A model generated the notes under the pieces. The model was given only the letters and a program-made list of their open reading frames with translations, had not been told where the DNA came from and did not search any database. Position numbers and translations under genes: made by a program. A stretch of DNA of 64,000 nucleotides from Caenorhabditis elegans (taxonomy: Eukaryota; Nematoda; Chromadorea; Rhabditida; Rhabditidae), in the NCBI RefSeq assembly GCF_000002985.6, contig NC_003283.11, forward strand, positions 18,291,501-18,355,500, in the 5' to 3' direction. Positions 10,501 through 21,173 of the stretch are shown one piece after another (positions within the stretch are counted from its first letter, which is position 1; the number at the start of each line of letters is the position of its first letter).

Positions 10501-10577
10501 GAGCGTGGGGTTGAGCCAGAAATCTGTGTTTGAGCAACAAGTGCGCTCCAATAAGAATTTCTTTGGGCGGGGAGGGT

Positions 10578-10640
10578 GCAGGATAGCGCAGTTGGTAGTG
10601 GTGGCTGCTAGCAATCTGAAGGTCACGAGTTCAAGTCCCT
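10578..10640 (+). other. tRNA-like A/B-box segment at the palindrome centre
   Basis: The spacer between the arms contains GGATAGCGCAGTTGGTAGTG (A-box-like) and, about 50 bases on, CACGAGTTCAAGTCCCT (B-box-like). These are RNA polymerase III internal promoter motifs. I cannot fold a full cloverleaf with a convincing acceptor stem, so a tRNA pseudogene or tRNA-derived SINE-type insert is more likely than a working tRNA. Confidence 0.55.
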
Positions 10641-11213
10641 AGGTTCACCCAGCCTCTATTGGGAAGTGGTGCAATCCACGACTGGATTATCGGCCATAGT
10701 TCCTGGCTAGGATTTAGCCGAGTGGATTTAGCCGAACCTGGTGGTTCTCCCACCTTAGCACAAGCCATGGCAAACATATGAAATCGCAGGGCGTTAAAAA
10801 TGTCTGCATTTGCGTGTTTGCACAAACTACACCAAGGGAACTGCCCGGCAAGTGGTACATCCATACAAATGCGCTCTACTGGTAGTTTGAGTTTAACCAG
10901 GGTTGGGCGCGTTTTAAGAAAAAAACTTTGGTCTGAAAGTTCAAAATTTATTTTCGGACACGTTCTATATCCATCACGAAAATGTTGGACCACCCGTTTT
11001 TGAGAAAAACGTGCCCAAACGTTCAGGAATACGGTAGATAAATTGCGTACAGGAATCACTTCCCGGGCCGTGAAGGGGTTAAGCTATACGTGTGTCAATT
11101 GCATAGAGTTTTGAAACATAAACCATGAGGCAAAGTGATAAAAAAAACGTTTTCGCAAGAAAGTATAAAAGCGATAAAAATCCGAGCGCTGTACCAGCAT
11201 CTTGTGTTTAGTG

Positions 11214-11954
11214 ATGAAGGCTCTACCACTTATATTGCTTTTACTTTTTGGAATATCTGCATGCACTGCAATCTTTGTAAAAAATAACGGCGGAGGTAAG
11301 AACCACGGTTTCTCCTCTGCATCCTCTTCATCTTCATCATCGTCGGAAGAAGGAAAGAAACATGGACACGGGCATCATCATCATAATCACGGAAGACCTT
11401 CAAGACCACGTCCAACACGTCCACCACGTGCTCCAGTTTGTCCGTCCGATTGGATGACATTCGACCGACCACAAGGAAAATGGTGTGTTAAGGTAGGTAT
11501 ATTACTTTTACGGATTTGAAAAAAACTTTTACAACAAATTGTTACTGAACTTTTTACCAAAGGCAGAATTGCCCGGTTTCATTCTTCTAGCTAAATATTT
11601 TGTTTTATACGGTTTGAGCCTTAAAGCCAGTTAGAGTTTTCAGGCATTTTATGTATCCGGCAATCACAGTGTTGCGGAAGCAAAGTGCAATGAGAATTCA
11701 GCTACACTGACCGGTTTCCAAACTTCGGATGAACGAATGAAAACCGCAAGTTAGTTTACATTACAACGGGAAGTGATGGCTTTAAATGGGGTAGAGTTGA
11801 GCCAAATTCGAATTCGGATCCATGTCTGCAAATGATCATCGGTTTGGTGTCTGACACTACTCCGGCTATTAATTCGGATTTCAACGGTGACCTCAACGAT
11901 GTGTGGTGTCCAGCCGATAATCAAGCCGCCGCTTGTGGAAAACTTCCCGAATAA
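11214..11954 (+). pseudogene. C-type lectin-like gene with internal CTLD deletion (right arm)
   Basis: Exon 1 (11214-11492, 93 codons) encodes a signal peptide (MKALPLILLLLFGISACTA), a Ser-rich run, a His-rich GKKHGHGHHHHNHG tract, an Arg/Pro linker and the CTLD start CPSDWMTFDRPQGKWCVK. Exon 2 (11644-11749) encodes AFYVSGNHSVAEAKC and LTGFQTSDERMKTA, ending at GCAA|gttagt. The next exon should bring the CTLD core with WIGG and two Cys. Instead, within a few bases the frame resumes at GSDGFKWGRVEPN and runs to DVWCPADNQAAACGK and TAA (11954), with no acceptor in between. The intron and core exon part appear deleted. AATAAA lies at about 11972. Exons 1-2 could still be expressed as a truncated secreted protein. 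Confidence 0.75.
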
Positions 11955-12567
11955 ACGTTTGATTTCAGGAAATAAAACATTTTCAACTAATCGTCTCTTT
12001 TTTTAACTGATATAACCAGAATTAGACGGTGATTTCGAAAAATTTAGTTTCCAGCTGCTGCAACATTGACAAGTCAGTCAAATTTCAAATTTTTACTAAT
12101 TTTAGGTTATTTTTTTTGCCGCTATACTTTCTACTTATGTCAGTGATTAGGCATTTGTTGTGTAATCAGAATTGGAAAAGAAGATAATAGTGTTGTGACG
12201 GAAGATTAAAATGATCTAGCTAAAGAAGAATAATTATGTCATACTTTGTCAAATATCAATGTGATAATAAATGTAGGTAGTTATCTTTTAATTAAAATTG
12301 AATCCCAAAAAGATTTCAAAAAGTTTCATTATGAATTTTAGTGTTTGTTTTCAGACAATTTAAAGTTTAATCCTTCAATTAAAAAAATCGACAGGACCAC
12401 CTTTTAAATTGTTCTGCGTTAACAGTAATACTCGGCGTGCGTAATTGAATAAAAATGTTAGTAAAAATTTTAGTAATTAATAATGTTGTTGGTAAGCAAT
12501 AATGTTGTAGTGGAGCTTTTTACCAAAATTATAACGTTTATTTTGAACACCCAAAACTGATTTATCT

Positions 12568-13053
12568 CTATTTTGCAGCTTTTCCACATATATAGGTGTC
12601 TTGTGTCATGACGCAGAGCACATCGTTCATTTGGCCACTGTAATAGTGATAGATGGCATCAATTAACTCCGCATCGGAAGTTCGATGCACCATCATTGTC
12701 AAGCAATATTGCGTTCCGCCGAGAAAATCTGGTTGATTTGCAGAAAAATTGAAGCCAAATGTTCCATTAGTATGTCCATCATCCCACTCGAAAGTGTTAG
12801 CGGGGGCACAGGCTGCAACGTTGACGCATCTAGCTTTTCTTAGTCCTCCAATCCAGGTTACTGCGTGTGCACCAGACACTTTTTTGTTGATAAGAGCTCT
12901 GATCAAGTCTGAAAATAAATTAGAAAAAAACAGAGAAGAAAAAGAACTCACGTGCGGCTTTCAATCTTTCATTGGCGTTTTGGAATCCCGTTAGACTGGC
13001 TCCATGTTTATCACAGGCGGCTGCTGCAGTGGCTCGGTTGGTGTTACCGTAGA
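12568..13053 (-). pseudogene. 5'-truncated C-type lectin-like gene (right arm)
   Basis: This is the reverse-complement copy of 3877-4362. The last exon is 12568-12908 on the minus strand, ending ICGKAAK and TAG, and the preceding exon is about 12952-13053. It has the same truncation against the GTGGAGTAGCGC repeat end, which shows that the truncation predates the inverted duplication. Confidence 0.75.
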
Positions 13054-13680
13054 ATGACTAGCGCTACTCCACCTTTAAAATCCTAGTTTCATGTTGATTA
13101 GCACAATATATATTATGTAGGGCTCCCATGAGGTCGCCGCAACGTCGCCCGCGCCGACATGTATCCAAATGTATAGTGCGGCGCGGAACCCCAAGCTCTT
13201 TATTGATTGATTACTTGAATTTCTTGATTTTTTTATTTTCTATGCAAAGAAATCAATAATTTTTCCCTCGAAATTCAGCACAAAAACTGGGTTTTGATTT
13301 TTCAGAAAAAATAATTGTGTTATAGAAGATTTTTTTTCGAAAAATTGTTATTTTTGCCCGTTTTGCACATTTTTGAGCTTGTTTTTGCTAATCTTCATGA
13401 AAAGGAGTTTAACGAAATTGAATTAATCCATGTATTTCGGCCAAAACATAACCTCGAGAGAATTTATTGAGTTTTTCTTAACTTTTTATTACGGCATTTG
13501 TTGATTTCTTGTGAGACAGCAGGAATTTAATTTTTTTCAAATGAATTTAAACCGCCAGATTCTTAAAATCACAGCCCAAGATTTATTATGATTATTAAAC
13601 CAGAAAGAAAATGGATACCCAATGTTCGATATATTTATTCCCAAAAGATACAACAGAATTTGTCAAGAAACTTGAATCAC

Positions 13681-14071
13681 TTATCCAACAATGTAATCTG
13701 TGCCGTGATGTCCTTTATTTAAAACTCCTCCTTCAAGAACACCGTCGTTTATAACTCCCCCTTCAACAGCACCGTTTGCAACTCCTCCTTGATAAATGTG
13801 TCCATTATCTTCATTATCATGATCACTATGATGGCCCTGAAACGGTTATCATTATTGTTTACAACTAAAAATTGAAACATACAATATGAAAATTCGAAGC
13901 AAAATGACCATTGGAGAGTCTCACGTTTGCAGCAGCAGCAGCTCCAGCGGCATCTCCAACAGCTCTTGTTGCTTGTCCAATAATATTTGAGGCTGCATCC
14001 TGAATATTCTGGCAGAAAATAAAGTTAGCAACACATGCGACGAGGGCGAGAAGGTAGAAGATGGAATTCAT
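13681..14071 (-). CDS. Small secreted Gly-rich peptide, copy 3
   Basis: This is the exact mirror of 2859-3249. Exon 1 is 14071-13925 and exon 2 is 13836-13681 on the minus strand, with the same signal peptide, QNIQDAASNIIGQ core and Gly-rich GGV repeats. The TATA-like box CATATAAAAAGAGCCC lies upstream at about 14104-14119, and the AATAAA is mirrored at about 13634. The encoded protein looks identical to copy 2, so expression of the two cannot be separated by protein sequence. Confidence 0.8.
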
Positions 14072-14961
14072 GTTACATGAATTGTGACTATTCCAATCTT
14101 ACAGGGCTCTTTTTATATGGAACACTGACAAAAGAGATATCCAATAAAAACATGTTATTCAGGAGTTTCAGTCATTTCTTTTGTGTTCACTGTTTTTGTG
14201 ACAAAATTTTTTGAATTTCGGGATAATATTTTTGTCTGGATAGCACGATGTATGTCACAAATCAAATACGGAAGGAATTAGTCTATCAAAACTTAATGTC
14301 AAATGTCAAAATTATCACACGAAAAAGCTGTAATAAGAGGGTACATCTGGTCAAAACTGACGTAACTTTAGTACCGTATTAGCTACAAAAGTTTTAAGCA
14401 TATTTTCTGACAGTGATGTTCATGGTTAGGTTTTTGATAACTTTCCACCAAAATTAAATGTTTTTTCTTTGTGATATAACAGTTTGTATATGTAAAACTA
14501 CTGCTTTCAACTGAAAAATGCTTATTTTATTTCAGTCACAGATTTTAAATTGAATCTCTAATATGGAAAACATACAAATTAACTCATTTCATAAAGTTTC
14601 ATCAAAATTCAAATTAATTTTTTTTGTTGAGAAAATTGACCAAAAATGACTTTTTTGTCCGAATTTGTTCAAATTTGTTCAATTGTGTCGAATGAATTTA
14701 TTCAACATAGTGGCAACAAATTACTCACAGAAATCGTGCTTAAAATATGCTAGATGATTCAAAAAACCAAAAAGAAATCTATGAAATTCAGTACTAAATT
14801 AAAAAATCTTGACAAAATTAACAATTTCTCAATAAAACGGTATCCACAGACTTGTCTAATTGCACCAAAAAAGTTTTCTACCATGTTCTTTCAGAAAATC
14901 AACTAAAGAATATACTTAAGTGAACGAGTTTCTGAGATTACAGCAAGAGGTATCACAAGTC

Positions 14962-17638
14962 TTTTTTTTCGCTCATTTTCACGGTATTAATCGTACTTGA
15001 CGGTTTCAAGTTATGTTGATTACAATTTTGATAAAAATTTACTTGTTTTCAATTATTAACAAAGAATTGAATAAAAATGGGATCGATTGCCTAAAGAGTA
15101 AAATTTTTTCAGCTCAAAAAAAATTTTTTTTTGAAAAAATTTTTTCCTCTCTATTTTGTAGGAAATCATTAATTTGAGGTTTTCCACAACTTTGGATGTT
15201 CATATTGCTGTTTCCGTGTAGTTATGTGTTTCGCAGTGTCTCTGGAACATTTCATTTTTTGTTCTATTTTGTAGGAATTCGGAGCTATCTTATAATTTCT
15301 ACAAATTTAAAAGCCCATTTCGCATTATTTTATGTATCTTAAACCTGTCGCTTCAAAAATTGCACAGAACGCAAAAAAATAATTTTAGGCCCAAATTTTT
15401 TTTTTGAAAAGGCTAGCTTCCAATAATGTATTTTCCAGTTGTAAATGTAATCTGTGTTCTATTATATTTTTTTGTATCAAAATCCCTGTTTTTGGGATTA
15501 AACGTGCTTTTTTTCGATCATTTCCTTTCAAGAAACTCTAATGACGTCAAATAAAATGCACGATACGCAGAAGTACGCAAACACCAACAGTGTACCGTAC
15601 TCTGGAATTTTTTTAGTTTCGATTTTTTAATTCAAAAATCGATGAAAAAATGCGTTTTCAGCCGGAAAACAGGAATTTTGATACAAAAAAATAATTTTAT
15701 AAAATGCAGATTTTATTCACTACGGGAAAAGAGAAGCCTGTAGGTGTTTTTGAGAAAAAAATTTTAGGCCCAAAATTTATTTTTATATTTTTCATTTCTG
15801 TTTCTCTTCTCAACGTTTATGTACAATTTTCTAGCTAAATATTAATCAAAACATACAATACATCTAAAATTGAGATGATTCGTAAAATATTTTAAGCCAG
15901 AATGCATATTTGATGCAGTGGTAGTGAGCGCAATTAACATATTACAGGTCCCAAGTTCAAACCTTGTCAGACAAGTTATTTTTTGTTTTGGCGGAGAGTA
16001 CTGGAATATATTTAACACTTTTTAAACTTCTTAGAATCCCATTACACCATGTTTCACATGAGTTTCCTGATTTTCGATCTAAAAAATTTCCAGATTTCTG
16101 CTGCCAACTGAAAAGATAAATTTTACGTAATTATATGCTATTCTGAAAATTGAGATATAAATTATTTTGCTTTTTTTTACAGTTTTAATTTTTACAGGTT
16201 TAATGTTTTTTTTACAGTTTTAAGTCTGTTGCAATGTCAAGTTTTACTTTCCAAATTCTCTTTTTTTCCTGCGATTTCTTTCAATAACTCATTTTTTCCA
16301 CTTTTCCGGTTTTATTTTATTTAAATCTAACAAAAATCCAAGTTATCAAGATTTTGAATCCGTGTATTATATTCGCTTGTCACGAAAATCCTCAAAAGAC
16401 CAAATTTCATAATGTCTTGAAATCTTTTTTTTTAATTAAGTGATTTAAAATTGAAAAAAAGAAGCCTGGTTGAACAAAAATAAGCTAAAATGTTAAACTT
16501 TGCTACTTGCCAGTGACCCAGCTATCGGAAATTAGAGATTAATCAATCATCACTTTTTATTGCACATTTTTTCGTTTTTTTAGAACCATTAAAGTATATT
16601 TCTAGCAGATGGGGACATATTTTGTGAACCCACCAACAAAAATGCATAAACGAAAACCGTGCGATAAAAAATAACGAACAATACGCGCCTTTAAATTTCA
16701 AAGGGAATAATTCGATTATTTTCGACCTTTTCTTCAATTTTCGGTATTTTTTGTTGTTTTTTGTTCATTTTCTTGTGAAGTTTCGTGAAACAAGTAACTG
16801 AAAGTCATTTTTTTATTTTATTTTCTCCAAATATAACAATTTTACACGTTTTATCTTGAAACTAGAGAAAAAAAAATTTAGGATTTTATTTTCCGCCTAT
16901 TTTCCTATTTGTACGAACTTTTTTTAGATTAAAAAGTGCTGAAAACTGTTAATGCAATTTTCTGATTACTTTTAGCAGATAGAATAGTGAGAAAATAAGA
17001 TAAAACTTTGACTTTCACTGAATTCAAATGAAAATGGCAAAAGAAACCGGAAATTGTTGTAAAATCGGGGGAAAACAGGAATATAAATGTGACAACTCTT
17101 GGAAGTAGTCATTGTAAGTAACGCAAACATATGTAAGAGACATTCAAAATTAGAAAAGAGAATCACGAAAGTTAGCTAATGGAAAAATGCAACAAATATT
17201 TTTTTAATTGAAAAAATCATAATCAGCATTCGTTCTGTGTTATTTTTGAAGCAACAAGTTTAAGATACATAAAATAATGCGAAATGGGCTTTGAAATTTG
17301 TAGAAATTATAAGATAGCTCCGAATTCCTACAAAATGGAACAAAAAGTGGAATGTTTCAAAGACACTGGGAAACGCATAACTGCACGGAAACAGCAATAT
17401 GAACATCCAAAGTTGTGGAAAACACCAAATTAGTGATTCCCAACAAAATAGAGAGAAAAAAAATTTTCAAAAAATTTTTTTTTTTGAGCCAAAAAATTTT
17501 ACTCTATAGGCAATCGACCACATTCTTATTCGATTCTTTGTTAATAATTGAAAACAAGCCAATTTTCATCAAAATTGTAATCAACATAACTTGAAACCGG
17601 CAAGTACAATTAATACCGTGAAAATGAGCAAAAAAAAA
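14962..17638. mobile_element. TIR DNA element, about 2.7 kb, non-coding
   Basis: The ends are long inverted repeats of roughly 400 bp (14962-15365 against 17245-17638). For example, GCTCATTTTCACGGTATTAA at 14971 pairs with the complement ending at 17629. The arms are diverged but colinear. The interior holds a smaller hairpin (about 15468-15490 against 15667-15692, sharing TTTTTGTATCAAAATCCCTG-type sequence) and a tRNA-like segment. No transposase-length ORF is present, so it is non-autonomous or decayed. Confidence 0.75.
15908..15970 (+). other. tRNA-like A/B-box segment inside the TIR element
   Basis: TTGATGCAGTGGTAGTGAGC is A-box-like, and GGTCCCAAGTTCAAACCTTG about 30 bases later is B-box-like. 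No complete cloverleaf is evident. It is the second such segment found at an interior position of an inverted repeat. Confidence 0.4.
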
Positions 17639-17679
17639 TTGACTTTGTGCTCATTTGGAGAAATTTCAGTGATAAAAAT

Positions 17680-17880
17680 CCGATGTACCCCTTGAAAATT
17701 GGATGTACCCCTTGAACAAAATTCGATGTACCCTTGGAACATAGTGCCGATGTACCCTTTGAACATCCCATGGATGTACCCTTTGAACAAACCGGTGGAT
17801 GTACCCTAAGAATGATTGTACCCTTTGCTCGAATGTACCCTAAGAACAGATGTACCCCCAATTCGATGTACCCTTGGATC
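17680..17880 (+). repeat. GATGTACCC minisatellite
   Basis: About nine copies of a variable-length unit sharing GATGTACCCCTTGAACA-type sequence. Small ORFs through it (repeated GYI or GTS) are by-products of the repeat. It ends directly at the 5' edge of the F-box pseudogene at 17884. Confidence 0.85.
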
Positions 17881-17883
17881 ATG

Positions 17884-18703
17884 GGCCCGGATTCAAGCAT
17901 GTCGAAATCAGGAAAGTACTTCAAACCTTTTGCTTGGTTTTGGATAAAACTACCATTAATTATCATTCGAAGCGTATCGGTTGCAGTGTCAAACTCAATA
18001 ATGGATTGAAGAAAGTTATCGAAAAGAAGCCTTTGGATGCTCTGCTGGACGATTTGGCCGTTGTGATGAAGAATCGAAAACTCAAATTGGATACATTTTA
18101 GCTTAACTTCGTCCTATGCGATTCTCAGGAACAAATTGCAATTGCAAAGTTTTTCGGAGACACTTCCAAATCAAGAAATCTCTTCCACGCGAAAAAGATT
18201 GCATTGTATTGGGCCAAGCTTGACGATACTATCGCTATTCTTTCTTCCTTCAAACCTGGATTTCTAAAAACTATTTGGATTTTGGAGTGTCCTAAAAATA
18301 TTCGTGGAATCTATAATCTGGAGCAATGGAAACAAGTCAAATCGGTCAATATTCATTTTAAGGAGCTATCTATCATCCCAGTGAAACATCTTGCTCACTT
18401 TTCCGAATTCCTTATTCAAAGAACGACAGTTTCAGTGTCCGAAGCAGTTAAAATCAGAGATGTAAGATTTTGGATGTTTCTAATCAAAAATTTCAACAGA
18501 TTTTTTTTCAGGTTCTCATGAAATCTGCACATTTTGAGTGCGGAATCTTTCAAGCGTACAGTTGTCCACTCCACCCTGACGTTGAAAAAGTCTTCAATCC
18601 TGGAAAACACATCACACCTGGTTCGTTCAGGTCGCCTCTGCACACAGTCGGAGGATATCGCCTCTTCATTGGCAGAAACTACTTGAGAATCAAAAAGATT
18701 TGA
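17884..18703 (+). pseudogene. FTH/DUF38 F-box (fbxa-type) pseudogene, 5'-truncated
   Basis: The frame enters at PGFKHVEIRKVLQ, the point where the neighbour at 19424 has just finished its F-box. It runs through LLDDLAVVMKNRKLKLDTF, then hits an in-frame TAG (18099-18101). It continues in the same frame to WAKLDDTIAILSSFKPGFLK, IYNLEQWKQVKSVN and VSEAVKIRD (donor at 18461). The last exon (18512-18703) encodes VLMKSAHFECG...RLFIGRNYLRIKKI and TGA. The LEQWKQ-K and 'A.+IRD...LLKS' motifs are typical of FTH (FOG-2 homology) proteins, substrate adaptors for SCF ubiquitin ligases. Here the F-box is missing and replaced by the minisatellite. Confidence 0.85.
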
Positions 18704-19420
18704 AAAAAACTGTTAAATTTCCATTATTGTTGTTATTTCTTTGTTTTTAAAGTGAAAATAAACACTTTTTTGTTGATTTCCATCGGATTCCGACCAATTT
18801 TCAGCTGAAAACCTGATTTTTTTTTCAGAAATTTCAAAATTCCAGAAAAAGGACAAGAAGCATGATATTTTGTCAAAAAAAATCCACAGATGCTGGTTTT
18901 TGTTTAAAAAACTGATTTTTAAAGCTATTTTTAATTGATTTTTTCACTAATATTGAAATTTTCAGCATTTCTTTTGAGTTCTCTGCTCTTTTTCTCGCGT
19001 AATTTGGCATTTTCCAGGAGAAATCGATTTTCTGAGATAAAAATTGGATTTTCCAAGAAATTTTCATCGGAATCGTGTGTTTTTGATGGATATTCCAGTA
19101 ATTTGATGCGATCTGCAAATTTTTGAATTTAAAATTTTAATTTTTCACAGTTTTCAAGTGATTTTCCTGCAAATTTCACAGTTTTAGTTGAAAATCAAAA
19201 AATTAATCCAATCTGACTACGGTAGATGGTGAAGTACGCAATACACAACTGCGTACAAGGCATTTAATTTGCCGATTAGTAAGAGCAAGTTTTCCGATAA
19301 TTTGTTTAGTTTTTGAGTTCTTTTTCATTTTTCGCGACTTTCTATGGATTTTTCAATGAAATTTAACAATTTTAATGGTTTATTTTTCAGAAAACCACGG
19401 ATTTCACCAAGGACACTCGA
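18704..19420. other. Intergenic, no gene seen
   Basis: AT-rich with Phe/Lys-rich chance ORFs. A TTTTTCAG acceptor at 19383-19390 begins the 5' UTR of the next F-box gene, either as a trans-splice site or as the end of an untranslated intron. Confidence 0.5.
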
Positions 19421-19423
19421 GAA

Positions 19424-20485
19424 ATGGCAGAGAAATTGACGATTGAGTTGGATTCGAACAAAGTTCAAAATTTCCCTGTTTCCAGGTCCGATGCTCCATC
19501 ACTATTTGACATGCCAAAAGGAGTGCTTCATGAAATTATGGACAACGTGGATCTGATCAATCTGTATTTTTTCAGCCAATTTTAAGCCATTTTTCAACCA
19601 ATTTCAAGAAAAATTTCAGACTCGTCCTGCGAAAAGTGTGCCGAAAGTTGAGGAATTCCCTAGATAACAGAGATCCCGGATTCAAGCATGTTTAACTATC
19701 GATCTACAACAATTCATATTGGATTCATCTGCACAATGAGTGTTGGTGCTCGACACGGAACACCGGCCTCGGAGGATATTGCACGAATAACTTCAAAAAT
19801 CCTGTGCTGATGCGAATTTCTAGGAATTCCTTAAATGAAATTCTACGTGTTCTGGAAGATTTTCTAGCGATTCCGAAGCTTGAAATCGATCATTTTCGTA
19901 TTAAAGCTTCCATGTTCCAGGAAAAGATTGAAAATCGGTTTCCCAATTCAAAAATTCGTGCCAGAAGACTGGAAATTGGAGATTTCTGTCCCAGCCAGCT
20001 CACTCCCATCATTTGCCGCTTAGAGCCCGGTTTTCTCAAGGAAATTTCCATTGAATGGTATGGAAATCGAGCTGATTTTCATGAAATCTACGATTTGGAG
20101 CAATGGAAGCAGGCGAAATCAATTATCATCAAGCCGGAATCTTATTCAACTTCACTTTCTTATTTGAATATTCCAATTAAACAATTATTCCATCTTTCTC
20201 ATTTTGATATTTCTGATGTTACAATCTCAGTTGATGATGCAATTAGGATCAGAGATGTGAGAATTTGAATATTTTTTGATTTTTTAAAAAATTTTTATTG
20301 ATTTTTTTCAGATTCTCTTGAAATCCGCTAACTTGGAAATTGCATGGATTTATTCGCGTGAACCAATTCTCCCAGAAGTTGTGAAAGTATTCGATGAGGA
20401 TTTCAATGGCGATTTTACGACTTCTGAGTACAAAATCGATCAATATCGCGTTACTGTCGATGAGAAATCTTTGACAATCACGTAA
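19424..20485 (+). pseudogene. FTH/DUF38 F-box (fbxa-type) gene with a single stop codon
   Basis: Exon 1 (19424-19563) begins MAEKLTIELDSN and enters the F-box at SLFDMPKGVLHEIMDNVDLI. Exon 2 (19620-20256) completes it (LLVLRKVCRKLRNSLDNRDP) and reaches GFKHV. One TAA follows (19693-19695). The frame then stays open through LSIYNNSYWIHL, the FTH domain (FPNSKIRARRLEIGDFC, GFLKEISIEW, YDLEQWKQAKSIII, ISVDDAIRIRD) and exon 3 (20312-20485) to TAA. Apart from that codon all splice sites and frames are intact, so this is either a very young pseudogene or a strain-specific nonsense allele. When intact, such proteins recruit substrates to Skp1-Cullin ligases. Confidence 0.88.
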
Positions 20486-21173
20486 ATCCAATAATTTTTA
20501 ATTTTAATTGTTGTTTCTGAAGTTAAAATTAACTCTTTTTGTTGAAATTACTGTTATTTTGAATATATATCCGGTTAATTAACCTGCAAAGTTATATTTT
20601 AAATTTTTTCTTATAAAATTATTTTTTTTGGCATTTTCTAAGAACAACTTATTTATGACTCACTAGGGAACACGATAACTATAAGGTGCGATTGAGTTTC
20701 TCTATATTTTATTTCTGCGGAAGAGGCCTGGAAGTCTGGAAAATTTGATTTGAAAATTTAGTACTGAATCCAGTGTATTTTCAATGATTAACAGTGGTCA
20801 CGTGGCGTCCGCGCCCACAGAGTCGTCCCCAGAACGGTTTGATGCTGAAAACGTCGCTTCGGTGGTTGAGTGGTGAACGCGTTCGACTCTTGACACAGGT
20901 GATTCGCGATGTGAAAATTGTGTTTAAAATATGCGTTCGCGCGTGTGAAGTTAGGTACCTGGAATCACTAAAATTATGTTGAAATTATCTTAACATCGCG
21001 AAAAATGTACATATTTTATGCATATTTTAGACATTCCGAACTGAAATGCCCACAAATTTCACATATTTTTGACACTTCTACAAGGTTTTTTACATATTGT
21101 ATACAAATTTTGCGAAAAAAATATGGTTTATTGTAGCTCATGGAGCATATAATTCATTCAACAACACTGAAAC

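Larger units (their letters stand above)
10747..14956 (-). repeat. Large inverted repeat, right arm
   Basis: This is the uninterrupted reverse-complement partner of 1974-5699 plus 10016-10500, about 4.2 kb long. It preserves the allele without the LTR insertion and with an intact lectin ATG. Its outer edge at 14956 lies only a few bases from the start of another inverted-repeat element at 14962. Confidence 0.93.

Noticed and set aside
10578-10640. Functional tRNA gene
   Set aside because: A and B boxes are present but an acceptor stem and a clear anticodon arm are not, so it is listed only as tRNA-like.
14962-17638. Search for a transposase gene in the TIR element
   Set aside because: Only short, Phe/Lys-rich frames are present and none shows DDE/D-type spacing.
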